A DNA stretch of 15,884 nt from an uncultured Hungatella sp. GTDB taxonomy: Bacteria > Bacillota > Clostridia > Lachnospirales > Lachnospiraceae. The stretch is taken from assembly GCA_959018155.1 (NCBI GenBank), contig CAUEKH010000022.1:1-15884 (forward strand), given 5' to 3'. Under the pieces are notes generated by a model. It was not told where the DNA came from and ran no database searches. It saw only the letters and a list, made by a program, of their open reading frames with translations. Shown piece by piece: positions 7,465 through 15,534 of the stretch (positions are counted from its first letter, which is position 1; each line of letters opens with the position of its first letter). Made by a program: the position numbers and the translations under genes.

Positions 7465-8061
7465 ATGCAAAATCAGCCGTCAGGCGACAAAATCGTTTTT
7501 CTCGACCGCGACGGAACGATCAATGAAGAGGTGGAATACCTCCATCGGCCGGAAGATTTGAGAATTTTAGAGGGCGTGCCGGAGGCTCTTGGACTCTTAA
7601 AGCAACTTGGATTTAAAATTGTGGTGGTTACCAATCAGGCCGGAGTGGCCCGCGGGTATTATGAGGAGGAAGATGTTAAGAGGCTTCATGAGTATTTAAA
7701 TGAGTGCCTGAAAAAAGAAGGGGCGGCCATCGACCATTTCTTTTACTGTCCTCACCATCCGGTTCACGGGATTGGAAAGTACAAGGTAAGCTGTCACTGC
7801 CGGAAACCGGAGACGGGGATGTTTGAGATGGCGGAGCAGTATTACCGTGTGGATAAATCGCGTTCCTGGATGATTGGTGACAAGCTTCTCGATGTAAAAG
7901 CCGGAGAAAACTATGGAGTGGGCCGGATTCTGGTGGGAACCGGGTATGGGAAAGAGGAGTACGCCGGGCTGGCGGAAGACGAAAGAGCGACGGCGTTCGA
8001 TTACTTTGCCACGGACTTACTGGAAGCGGCGGGATGGATTGCAGAAAAATACTGCCGATAA
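7465..8061 (+). CDS. gmhB: D-glycero-D-manno-heptose 1,7-bisphosphate 7-phosphatase
   Basis: A 198-residue HAD-superfamily phosphatase predicted to remove the 7-phosphate from heptose 1,7-bisphosphate. FLDRDGT holds the nucleophile and acid/base aspartates D14 and D16; VVVTNQAG is motif II; RKP (113-115) supplies Lys114; MIGDKLLDVKAG gives the last acidic pair. The zinc ligands of GmhB are present as C95, H97, C110 and C112. All catalytic positions look intact. Family knowledge says GmhB enzymes differ in preferring the alpha or beta anomer; next to hddA the alpha form is expected. ATG 7465 is chosen nine bases after AGGAGG (7450-7455); GTG 7462, one codon earlier, cannot be excluded. It is separated from hddA by 66 bases without any other gene. 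Confidence 0.93.
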   Translation: MQNQPSGDKIVFLDRDGTINEEVEYLHRPEDLRILEGVPEALGLLKQLGFKIVVVTNQAGVARGYYEEEDVKRLHEYLNECLKKEGAAIDHFFYCPHHPVHGIGKYKVSCHCRKPETGMFEMAEQYYRVDKSRSWMIGDKLLDVKAGENYGVGRILVGTGYGKEEYAGLAEDERATAFDYFATDLLEAAGWIAEKYCR

Positions 8062-8088
8062 AAACTGATTATAGGAAGGAGAATAGGA

Positions 8089-8724
8089 ATGGGACCAGAG
8101 AAATATTTAGAAGAACTGATAGAAAGATACCCTGTTCTTGCATCTGTTAAGGAAGAGATTAACAAGTCATATGAGATTTTGGAAGCGTGCTACGCCAATG
8201 GAGGAAAGCTTCTTGTGGCGGGAAACGGAGGAAGCTGCGCCGATTCTGAACACATCGTGGGCGAACTGATGAAAGGCTTTGTGAAGCGCAGAGAAGTTCC
8301 GGATGAATTTGCCAGGAAGCTGAAAAACGTGGATCCGGAACGCGGCGCGATGCTGGCGGATAAGCTTCAGGGCGGGCTGCCTGCAATTGCCCTGACCGGT
8401 CATGCGGGACTGTCTACTGCATTTTTAAATGATGTGGATGGCGATCTGATTTTTGCGCAGCAGACGTACGGTTACGGCCGTCCGGGCGACGTTCTTCTCG
8501 GAATCTCCACATCCGGAAATTCGAAAAATGTGATGTACGCCATGACTGCCGCCAAAGCCATCGGAATGAAGACCATCGGTCTGGCAGGAAAAGACGGCGG
8601 TGAACTGAAAAAAGCGGCTGATGTCGCGATTGTCGTTCCGGAGAACGAGACGTTCAAAATCCAGGAACTTCACCTCCCCATTTACCATGCCCTGTGCCTG
8701 ATGCTGGAGGAGCGGTTCTTTTGA
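8089..8724 (+). CDS. gmhA: Sedoheptulose 7-phosphate isomerase (phosphoheptose isomerase)
   Basis: A 211-residue SIS-domain isomerase, predicted to convert sedoheptulose 7-phosphate to D-glycero-D-manno-heptose 7-phosphate, the entry step of the pathway. AGNGGSCADSEH (44-55) and LLGISTSGNSKNV are the phosphosugar-binding loops. The metal/catalytic residues of E. coli GmhA have counterparts at H55, E59, Q192 and H200. It is about 20 residues longer than the E. coli enzyme; the extra length is a charged stretch around residues 65-90 between two conserved parts. Start ATG 8089 has AAGGAG at 8076-8081. It comes last in the four-gene heptose set although it acts first. Confidence 0.93.
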   Translation: MGPEKYLEELIERYPVLASVKEEINKSYEILEACYANGGKLLVAGNGGSCADSEHIVGELMKGFVKRREVPDEFARKLKNVDPERGAMLADKLQGGLPAIALTGHAGLSTAFLNDVDGDLIFAQQTYGYGRPGDVLLGISTSGNSKNVMYAMTAAKAIGMKTIGLAGKDGGELKKAADVAIVVPENETFKIQELHLPIYHALCLMLEERFF

Positions 8725-8779
8725 GTAATATTCGAAAAATGACAGAAGGTGGAAGCGTGAAGAAACAGACGATGACGGA

Positions 8780-8786
8780 AAGGGGG
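8780..8786 (+). promoter_or_regulatory. Ribosome binding site choosing start 8793
   Basis: AAGGGGG six bases before ATG 8793 is the best placed site. A competing AAGGTGG (8746-8752) sits four bases before GTG 8757, which would add 12 residues, so the start is not certain. Confidence 0.55.
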
Positions 8787-8792
8787 AGAACG

Positions 8793-10676
8793 ATGACCGG
8801 AAAAACGAAATCTGAAAAGACAGAATTATGGAAAAATGAAGTAATTGCCGCGGTTCTTCTGATGGCACTTGCCTTTTTTATCAATCGTGGGATTGAGATT
8901 AAAGGTCTTTATCTGGATGACCTCTATTTGTGGTCATGTTACGGGGAACAGTCCTTCTCCCAGTTTGTATTTCCCATGGGAAGCACGCGCTTCCGGTTTC
9001 TCTATTACCTGGCGGCGTGGCTGGAACTGGCGGTGGTTGGTAATCATATCGGCTGGTTCGTGCCGGCCAATATTATCTTAAATGGCTGTATCGCCTATAC
9101 GGTGTACCGCTTCGCAAAGCGGTTGTCCCGCAACTACTATGTGGGGTTTGGCTGTGGCTTTCTCTATCTGATGTCGCGGATGTCGTATTATCAGATTGGC
9201 CAGGTCTACGGCCTGATGGAGAGCCTGGCGCTCTGGGCCGCAATCGCAATTCTTTACTGTGCCTACCGCTATATCAATGACGAGAGCGATGGACAGAAGT
9301 ACTTTATCTGGGCGAATGTCCTGTATTTCGGTGTCTGCTTCATTCATGAACGGTATATCGTCCTGCTTCCTTTCCTCTATCTGGCGCTTCTCCTGAAAAA
9401 AGGAAAAAAGAAAAAAGCCTGGTGGTTATCCCCGCTCCTGGTGTTCGGCGTAGTTTTCCTGATAAGGATCGTGACAACGGGGAGTGTTACTCCGGCCGGA
9501 ACGGCCGGGACGAATGTGACCGATACATTTAAAGTTACGACTGTTATCCGCTACGCTATCAGCCAGATTCTCTATGTGTTTGGTGTCAATGCCGGACCCG
9601 GACTTTTTAATGGAAAAAGCTGGTGGGATTCCCCGACGTGGGTTCATGCCAGCGTCGTGGCTGCGGATCTCGTCCTGCTTATCCTGGTAATTCTGGCGGT
9701 TCGCCGGCTGGTGAAGGATAAGGAGGGAAGAAAACGGTATTTAAAGGATATCAGTCTTTTCGTCTCTTTTATCGCTTTCTGCATCGCGTGTTCCAGTGTC
9801 ACAATCCGTGTGGAATTAAGGTGGGTCTACGTCTCCATGACTGCGGCTTACTTGCTGATGGCCTGTCTGTTCGGGATTGTGACGGGAAAAGTAAGTCTCG
9901 GAAAAGTGGTTGACATGAAGAAGGAAGCCAGACGGAACGAGTATAAGAAATCCGGCTGGAAGAGCGTGTTCCTCTGCGGCGTGCTGATTCTCTGCTACAC
10001 GGTCATCATGGTGCCGGTGGAAGCTTATTACAGGGACCAGGTTGAGAATTTCTATTACTGGCCATATCAGCAGCGTTACAACTCTCTGGCGGAAGAGACA
10101 TTTGAGAAATACGGGGATGATATTTTCGGAAAGCAGATTTATATTCTGGGAAATTCCTACAAAATGAGTGATTTTACGGCCCGTACCTTCTTTAAGACAT
10201 TTGATAAGGAGAGGAAGGCGGAGGGAACTGTTGTTCACCATATTGACACCATCCGCGATATCGGCCTCGTCACCAATAACATGATTGTGCTGCGCGAGGA
10301 ACCGAGTCACAACGCGTTCCAGGACATCACTGAATTTGTCCGTAATTTAAAGTGCGAAAGCATCTATGGATATTATGAGGATGGCTGGATGGATGAGAGC
10401 GCGAAGATCCGCGTGATGACCGGAAATACAGGGAAGATTCATCTGGAAATCTTCTACCCCGGCGAGCTGACCGGCGAGGAACTGTCCGTGATTTCATTAA
10501 ATGGAAAACCGGTGAAAAATTTAAAGATCAACTTAAATTCTATCGAGACAGAGATTGAAGCGGATCCTAATCAAATCGCGGAACTTACATTTGAAAATAA
10601 TTTCTATTTTAAAGAGGCCGGCGAACAGCGTGGAGAGAAGCGTTTTTCCATGATTGTCAATATTACGACGGACTGA
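8793..10676 (+). CDS. Polytopic GT-C-like membrane glycosyltransferase with C-terminal beta domain
   Basis: A 627-residue integral membrane protein, not assignable to a named family with confidence. A Lys-rich N-terminus precedes the first membrane helix (about 16-33), and directly after it comes GLYLDDLYLW with adjacent aspartates D42-D43, the place and pattern of the catalytic acidic pair in GT-C transferases that use polyprenyl-phosphate sugars. About ten further hydrophobic helices run to about residue 415. The remaining about 200 residues are hydrophilic: a mixed region, then a segment from YYEDGW (527-532) to the end rich in alternating hydrophobic residues, suggesting a beta-sandwich outside the membrane. 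Role as an extracytoplasmic glycosyltransferase decorating the exported glycan is inference from topology and neighbours. A start at GTG 8757 is possible. Confidence 0.72.
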   Translation: MTGKTKSEKTELWKNEVIAAVLLMALAFFINRGIEIKGLYLDDLYLWSCYGEQSFSQFVFPMGSTRFRFLYYLAAWLELAVVGNHIGWFVPANIILNGCIAYTVYRFAKRLSRNYYVGFGCGFLYLMSRMSYYQIGQVYGLMESLALWAAIAILYCAYRYINDESDGQKYFIWANVLYFGVCFIHERYIVLLPFLYLALLLKKGKKKKAWWLSPLLVFGVVFLIRIVTTGSVTPAGTAGTNVTDTFKVTTVIRYAISQILYVFGVNAGPGLFNGKSWWDSPTWVHASVVAADLVLLILVILAVRRLVKDKEGRKRYLKDISLFVSFIAFCIACSSVTIRVELRWVYVSMTAAYLLMACLFGIVTGKVSLGKVVDMKKEARRNEYKKSGWKSVFLCGVLILCYTVIMVPVEAYYRDQVENFYYWPYQQRYNSLAEETFEKYGDDIFGKQIYILGNSYKMSDFTARTFFKTFDKERKAEGTVVHHIDTIRDIGLVTNNMIVLREEPSHNAFQDITEFVRNLKCESIYGYYEDGWMDESAKIRVMTGNTGKIHLEIFYPGELTGEELSVISLNGKPVKNLKINLNSIETEIEADPNQIAELTFENNFYFKEAGEQRGEKRFSMIVNITTD

Positions 10677-10692
10677 CTGGTGAGGTGAAACG

Positions 10693-12093
10693 ATGAAACG
10701 CAGATATTATTACTTTCTTCTCCCCCTGCTTGGGACGGTTTTCGGCCTGTGGTATATCTGGTCCGCTTCCTGCGATGTCATTTACTCGGATTACATCCGT
10801 CTGGTAAACAGTTATCTGCCGGATGTGTGGAATCCGGCTAAATTCCTGGTGCCGGACGTGCTGACCAGGATTCCGGCCAATTACCTGGAGCGGATTATCA
10901 GCGTGGAACTGCTGGGCTTTAATACCATGCTGGACCGTGTGCTGGGAGTGGCCGGACTTGGCCTTTCGGCATTTGTGATGGCCTTATACTGCCGGAAGAA
11001 GGAGATGAACGCCGTCTGGTTTACGCTTCTCATGGTAATCATGTTCAGCTTAAATAAATGGGAGATGCTGGTCAACGGGAGCGGCTGGGCGCATTTCATC
11101 GCGTTTGCCGGCTTCTATTACCACTATCTCGTCATGGACCGGTTTTTTAGCGGGGAGGAAAAAAAGGGGGATAAGGTACGGCTGATAGCCCTGCCTTTTG
11201 TCATCACAATCTTCTTCGCAGGCCCCTACTGCGCCATCTATGCGGTAACTTCCATACTGGCATACGGTTTTATGGCTGTTGTCACTTATCGGAGGGAGAA
11301 AAGGACGGATAAGTGGTACGGCATCTATGGACTTTCCAGTCTGGCGTCACTGATGCTCTATATGTGGAGCAATTCTTACGCTGTGGAGGAACACGCCGCC
11401 TCGGCTGAGGTGGGATTCTTTACTCAGCTTGCCGATACGCCGGGATTTTTTATTCGATTCTTTATCAAATCGTTCGGATCTATGGTAATCGGGATTGAAC
11501 AGGCGACAGCTTCTTTTCGGACGAATCTGCCGCTTTTAACCCTGGGGCTTCTCGTGATTGCCGCTTATTTACTGGCTCTTATTCTGAATTTCCGTTACCG
11601 CATTTATGAGAAAACATTGCTGCCGCTCATTTTGATTGCAGCAGGCGGGCTGAACCATGTGCTGATATTTTTCTCCAGATGGATTTTTTTGAATGAGGAT
11701 TACGGGGCAAGTTCCCGGTATGCCTTACAGTTCCAGATCGGGATTCTGGGAATTGTGATGACGTTTTATTTTGCGTGGAAACTGGCGGAGAGAGAGCGTG
11801 CGCAGGCGTTGACGCCTGTGAAAACGGGATTGATAAAATTTCTGGCTGTCTGCTTCTGCCTTCTGTTCCTGTGCGGCAACTGTTACACCACGTACCAGGA
11901 GGTAAAAAAGGCGCCCTACAGAAAGGCGGCGATGGAACAGATGGAGGAGATGGCATTGGATTTTGAGAACCGGACGGATGACGAACTCCGTGAGAAATTT
12001 GAGTTCCGCCGGAACCGGCCGGAAAGCGGGGCAATGGTCCGCAGTGCTTTACAAATATTAAAAGAGAACGGTTGGAATGTTTTTCGAAACTGA
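10693..12093 (+). CDS. Polytopic membrane protein, possible GT-C glycosyltransferase
   Basis: A 466-residue integral membrane protein that I do not recognise as a named family. It has about 11 hydrophobic helices, beginning at residues 3-23; after the first helix comes CDVIYSDYIRLV, with acidic residues where GT-C enzymes carry theirs. A short charged C-terminal tail (about residues 405-466) is predicted to be soluble. ATG 10693 has GAGGTGA at 10682-10688. It follows the preceding membrane protein by 16 bases and ends nine bases before the next start, so the three membrane proteins are almost certainly co-transcribed. Possible roles are glycosyl transfer from a lipid carrier or movement of such a carrier. 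Confidence 0.6.
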   Translation: MKRRYYYFLLPLLGTVFGLWYIWSASCDVIYSDYIRLVNSYLPDVWNPAKFLVPDVLTRIPANYLERIISVELLGFNTMLDRVLGVAGLGLSAFVMALYCRKKEMNAVWFTLLMVIMFSLNKWEMLVNGSGWAHFIAFAGFYYHYLVMDRFFSGEEKKGDKVRLIALPFVITIFFAGPYCAIYAVTSILAYGFMAVVTYRREKRTDKWYGIYGLSSLASLMLYMWSNSYAVEEHAASAEVGFFTQLADTPGFFIRFFIKSFGSMVIGIEQATASFRTNLPLLTLGLLVIAAYLLALILNFRYRIYEKTLLPLILIAAGGLNHVLIFFSRWIFLNEDYGASSRYALQFQIGILGIVMTFYFAWKLAERERAQALTPVKTGLIKFLAVCFCLLFLCGNCYTTYQEVKKAPYRKAAMEQMEEMALDFENRTDDELREKFEFRRNRPESGAMVRSALQILKENGWNVFRN

Positions 12094-12097
12094 GGTG
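12092..12097 (+). promoter_or_regulatory. Ribosome binding site choosing start 12102
   Basis: GAGGTG overlaps the stop of the preceding gene and lies four bases before ATG 12102. A start ten codons earlier (12072) would sit inside the preceding gene without a site. Confidence 0.6.
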
Positions 12098-12101
12098 TGA
12101 A

Positions 12102-14432
12102 ATGGAAAAGACTCGCAAAGATGGCTGGAAACTTCTGCTGTGCGCGGTTTTGACGGTGGCTGCAGTCCTGTATTCATCGGAGCAGATATTTATAAAAGGG
12201 ATTTTGGAGTGGTGTACGAAACAGAAGATCTATCACATGATGGCGGCAGAGGTAGTACTGCTGTTTGTCCTGTTTTTTGTTGTGATGGCAGTGATAAAAA
12301 ACACGAGGATGAAGCTGTTTGCGGTTCTGCTGGTGATGTCCGTGTTCTTATGGGGCCATATGGCATTTGTGCCGGTGGTTGTTTCGGGGCTGTATATCGG
12401 TTATCTGCTTTTTGTGGGCCGCTGGTTCAGAAGCCGGGTATTGAGACTGGCAGAGGATGACGGTGCGGCGGCCGATTTCCTGGCGGGATCCTCGCTTGTG
12501 GTTCTTATTTTCTGCGCCATGTCGGCGGCGGGAATCGGTTCGATTCCCTGGCTTCAGGGAGCGGTTGGCGGTTCGGTGGCATTATTTTTGGTGTGGCGGC
12601 TGTTGAAAGCGGGAAGAGGGGAAGACTCGCTATCCCGTCTGACGTCGATAACCTGGCCGGACAGCCTAAAAGGCACGCTCTGCCTGGCATTTATATTGGC
12701 AATGCTCTGTATTCAACTGGGCCGGCTGAACAGCGCGGTGGATTTCGACAGTCTGTGGTACGGAGTGCGCCCACAGTACATTTTAAATAACGGAAACGGA
12801 ATTTATGAAAATCTTGGGACAATCGGAATCGTATATACGTACTCCAAGGGCTGGGAGATCCTGACGCTTCCGCTCTCTACGCTTCCGTCCTACAGCTTCC
12901 TGCTCTCCTTTAACGTCTGGATGACAGCCGGGGTGCTGGTGCTCGGATATAAGATTGCCGGTTTTTTCATGGGGAAAGAATACTCCATGGCAGCGGCGGC
13001 GTTTCTTTCTGCCATTCCCGGGATTATGAATATGGCAGACTCGGCTAAAACAGATATGATTACGCTTCTGTTCCAGCTGATTCTGATTTACTATCTGCTC
13101 TGCTATCTGAAAAACGGGAGGAAAGCGTGGCGGTATCTGATATACTCGGCGGCCGCGTTCTTTTTTTCCTGGACGTTAAAGCCCACAGCCATGGTATTCT
13201 CCACGGCGATATTCGGGATGAGCGGCTTATTCCTGCTCTGGAACCGGTTCCTGCCCTTTGGAAGCGGGAAAAAGAAGGAGAAGAAGATCTGTCATCAGGC
13301 GGGAAGTCTGGGAATTCTTCTCGTAACGGTGGCGGCGCTTCTGGCAGTCTGGGCCAGAACCATGATCATTACCGGCCTTCCGGTTACCTCCGTCTTCTCC
13401 TCGGTCCTGACGAAAATCGGGTTTGAGATGAAATATCCGTTCCATATCAGCAGCATTCCCAACAGCGGGGCCGGGCTGTCAGCCATAGAGCAGGCGGTCT
13501 TTTTCGCAAAGCGGTTATTCGGATTTCTGCTGCGCCCTCTGGGGGATGATATGGACCATGTGATCCTGGCCTGGGGCGGTTTTGCACTGTTTGCCATGAT
13601 GTTATTGTGGATTACATGTCTGTTTTGCAGAAAACGTGTGGATAATGATGAGAGACGGTTTTACGTCAGTTATTTAAAAACGGTTTATATCCCGTTCCTG
13701 ATTGTGAATCTGGTCAGTCTTTTTATGCTTTCCCAGGTGGACGGAAACTATTTTATGCTTTTGTATCTCCTGACTGTGGTTTACGTGCTGCGTCTGGCCG
13801 ACCGCCTGACGGCGCGGAGTGTGAGGCGTGGCGTTATAGCCCTACTGGTTCCGGTCATGTGTCTGGGGGCGGTTACCGCTTCGCTGACAAACTGGAGCTG
13901 GTCGCTGGGATTTTCGCCGGTTTCGTGGAAACACCGGGGCTACTACAACCATCAGGAGGTCAGCCATCAGCTGATGATTACCCAGGGAAACGGGCAGATC
14001 TGGGACATTCTGGCTGAGGATCCCAAAACGCGGCTGATTTCGGTGGGATCCCATCCGGAGACACTGGCATTTCCGTGTAACGTCCAGTCCTATGATGACA
14101 TTAACGGATCCTGGGGAAATGTATATCTGGTGAAGGACATGGATTCCTTCGTGGAATTTATGGATTATGCCAGGACGGACTATGTATACGTCCAGGCCGG
14201 TTATATGAAGGAGGAACAGAGGCGTTACAGCCTGGTCCGCAGCCTGATTGAGTATGGGAAGATAGTTCCCGTCTGCTATGAAGCGGGAAATGTCCTCGCC
14301 CGCGTTGATATTGACGGGGAGTACACCGCAGAGTCCAGGGCCGCCCTGGAGGAATTTGACAGAAACTATACAAAAGCGGAGGCCAGTGGCTTCCTGGCGG
14401 AAGGGGGATTCTATGAAACCAAAAAAGATTAA
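12102..14432 (+). CDS. Large polytopic GT39/GT-C-like membrane protein
   Basis: A 776-residue integral membrane protein with about 12-14 hydrophobic helices up to about residue 590 and a soluble C-terminal tail of about 160 residues. The segment VDFDSLWYGVRPQYIL (D214, D216) looks like the acidic luminal loop of GT39/ArnT-like transferases, and the later KTDMITLLFQL and TLKPTAMVFS stretches resemble helices of that fold. Two additional helices at the N-terminus make the acidic loop unusually late. The tail has alternating strand/helix character (TRLISVGSHP, TDYVYVQAGY, NVLARVDI). An extracytoplasmic glycosyltransferase is the best reading; acceptor and donor are unknown. The 3' end overlaps the next gene by 20 bases. 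Confidence 0.65.
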   Translation: MEKTRKDGWKLLLCAVLTVAAVLYSSEQIFIKGILEWCTKQKIYHMMAAEVVLLFVLFFVVMAVIKNTRMKLFAVLLVMSVFLWGHMAFVPVVVSGLYIGYLLFVGRWFRSRVLRLAEDDGAAADFLAGSSLVVLIFCAMSAAGIGSIPWLQGAVGGSVALFLVWRLLKAGRGEDSLSRLTSITWPDSLKGTLCLAFILAMLCIQLGRLNSAVDFDSLWYGVRPQYILNNGNGIYENLGTIGIVYTYSKGWEILTLPLSTLPSYSFLLSFNVWMTAGVLVLGYKIAGFFMGKEYSMAAAAFLSAIPGIMNMADSAKTDMITLLFQLILIYYLLCYLKNGRKAWRYLIYSAAAFFFSWTLKPTAMVFSTAIFGMSGLFLLWNRFLPFGSGKKKEKKICHQAGSLGILLVTVAALLAVWARTMIITGLPVTSVFSSVLTKIGFEMKYPFHISSIPNSGAGLSAIEQAVFFAKRLFGFLLRPLGDDMDHVILAWGGFALFAMMLLWITCLFCRKRVDNDERRFYVSYLKTVYIPFLIVNLVSLFMLSQVDGNYFMLLYLLTVVYVLRLADRLTARSVRRGVIALLVPVMCLGAVTASLTNWSWSLGFSPVSWKHRGYYNHQEVSHQLMITQGNGQIWDILAEDPKTRLISVGSHPETLAFPCNVQSYDDINGSWGNVYLVKDMDSFVEFMDYARTDYVYVQAGYMKEEQRRYSLVRSLIEYGKIVPVCYEAGNVLARVDIDGEYTAESRAALEEFDRNYTKAEASGFLAEGGFYETKKD
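14401..14407 (+). promoter_or_regulatory. Ribosome binding site choosing start 14413
   Basis: AAGGGGG five bases before ATG 14413. An in-frame ATG at 14278 would place 45 Pro/Arg-rich residues, unlike this family, before the first membrane helix and lies deep in the preceding gene. Confidence 0.75.
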
Positions 14433-15534
14433 CTGTCTCGAGGGAGTCCGCGCACTGTCGTGTCTTGGTGTTGTGCTCTGCCATTTTCAGAATGGCTTCT
14501 TCCCGAATTCACGGATGGCCCATGCGTTTTTCAAGACGCCGCTTTACTATCTGTTTTCGGGAAATACGGCGGTGAGAGTCTTATTTACATTAAGCGGATT
14601 CGTCCTCTGTTACAAATATTTCCGCACCGATGATTACAGTGCGGTGGAACAGGACACACTGAAACGGTATTTCCGGCTGATGCTTCCGACCCTGGCCGTG
14701 ACACTTCTGGCCTGTGTGCTGATGCGGTTTGGCCTGATGTGGAATGGTGAGGCGGCTCAGTATACCGGTTCTCAGGATTTTATGGGACTGTTCAACCAGT
14801 TTGAGCCGAATCTGAAGATGAGCATTATTGAAGGGGCGTGGAAATCCCTTTTCGAGGGCGCGGCCAGCTATGTAGGGCCGTTGTGGACGATGCGGTATGA
14901 GATGCTTGGATCCTATTTTATTCTGGGAGCTGCCGCGATTCTTCGCTCACGGCGGTCGCGGTATGTATTCTACGCGGCGTATCTCCTTCTCTTCTCGGAT
15001 TACTATGTTTACTTCGTCCTGGGGATGATGATATGCGACATTTATACCCATGAGGAGCGGATCAACCGGTTCTTTGCGGGCTGTCAGCCGTTTACTGTCG
15101 CGCTTCATATCGCAGCCTGGTGCTACATCGGCATGATCACCAACCTCGATGTATTCAGATGGCGCAACCTGGGATTTTACGTGGCAGTCTTTGTCATGTT
15201 CCTGACACTTTTAAACAGCAACGCCTTAGATCGCGTGTGGGGCAATAAGGCGGGAGTCGCAGTGGGAAAACACGCATTTTCCATCTATCTTCTCCACTGG
15301 CCTGTGATCGAGTGCTTTTCCTGCGGATTTTTCCTGTACATGACGGGAATCGGTATGGCGCATAAATGGGTGGTCCTGGCGGATTTAATCCTCACGTTTC
15401 CAGTGGTGATTGGCGTCTCGGCCCTGTTTACCCGCCTGGTGGTAGAACCGGCGGTACGCTTGTCGAACCGGGCGGCCGCAGTGGTGATGAGCGGCTGGAA
15501 AATAAGTGGAAAGCCGAAGGAGGGGAGAGTATGA
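14413..15534 (+). CDS. Acyltransferase family 3 (OafA/OatA-like membrane O-acyltransferase)
   Basis: A 373-residue integral membrane protein predicted to move acyl groups (often acetyl) onto sugar hydroxyls. The N-terminus CLEGVRALSCLGVVLCHF carries the family's Arg (R13) and His (H24) at the start and end of the first helix. The later RYFRLMLPTLAV is the typical second-helix entry with conserved Arg. About ten helices follow, ending in SIYLLHWPVIECF and a final helix before a short basic tail, as in other Acyl_transf_3 proteins. No C-terminal SGNH hydrolase domain is attached. It overlaps the membrane protein upstream by 20 bases and the next acyltransferase by ATGA, so both are translationally linked. 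The sugar target and acyl group are unknown. Confidence 0.88.
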   Translation: MKPKKINCLEGVRALSCLGVVLCHFQNGFFPNSRMAHAFFKTPLYYLFSGNTAVRVLFTLSGFVLCYKYFRTDDYSAVEQDTLKRYFRLMLPTLAVTLLACVLMRFGLMWNGEAAQYTGSQDFMGLFNQFEPNLKMSIIEGAWKSLFEGAASYVGPLWTMRYEMLGSYFILGAAAILRSRRSRYVFYAAYLLLFSDYYVYFVLGMMICDIYTHEERINRFFAGCQPFTVALHIAAWCYIGMITNLDVFRWRNLGFYVAVFVMFLTLLNSNALDRVWGNKAGVAVGKHAFSIYLLHWPVIECFSCGFFLYMTGIGMAHKWVVLADLILTFPVVIGVSALFTRLVVEPAVRLSNRAAAVVMSGWKISGKPKEGRV

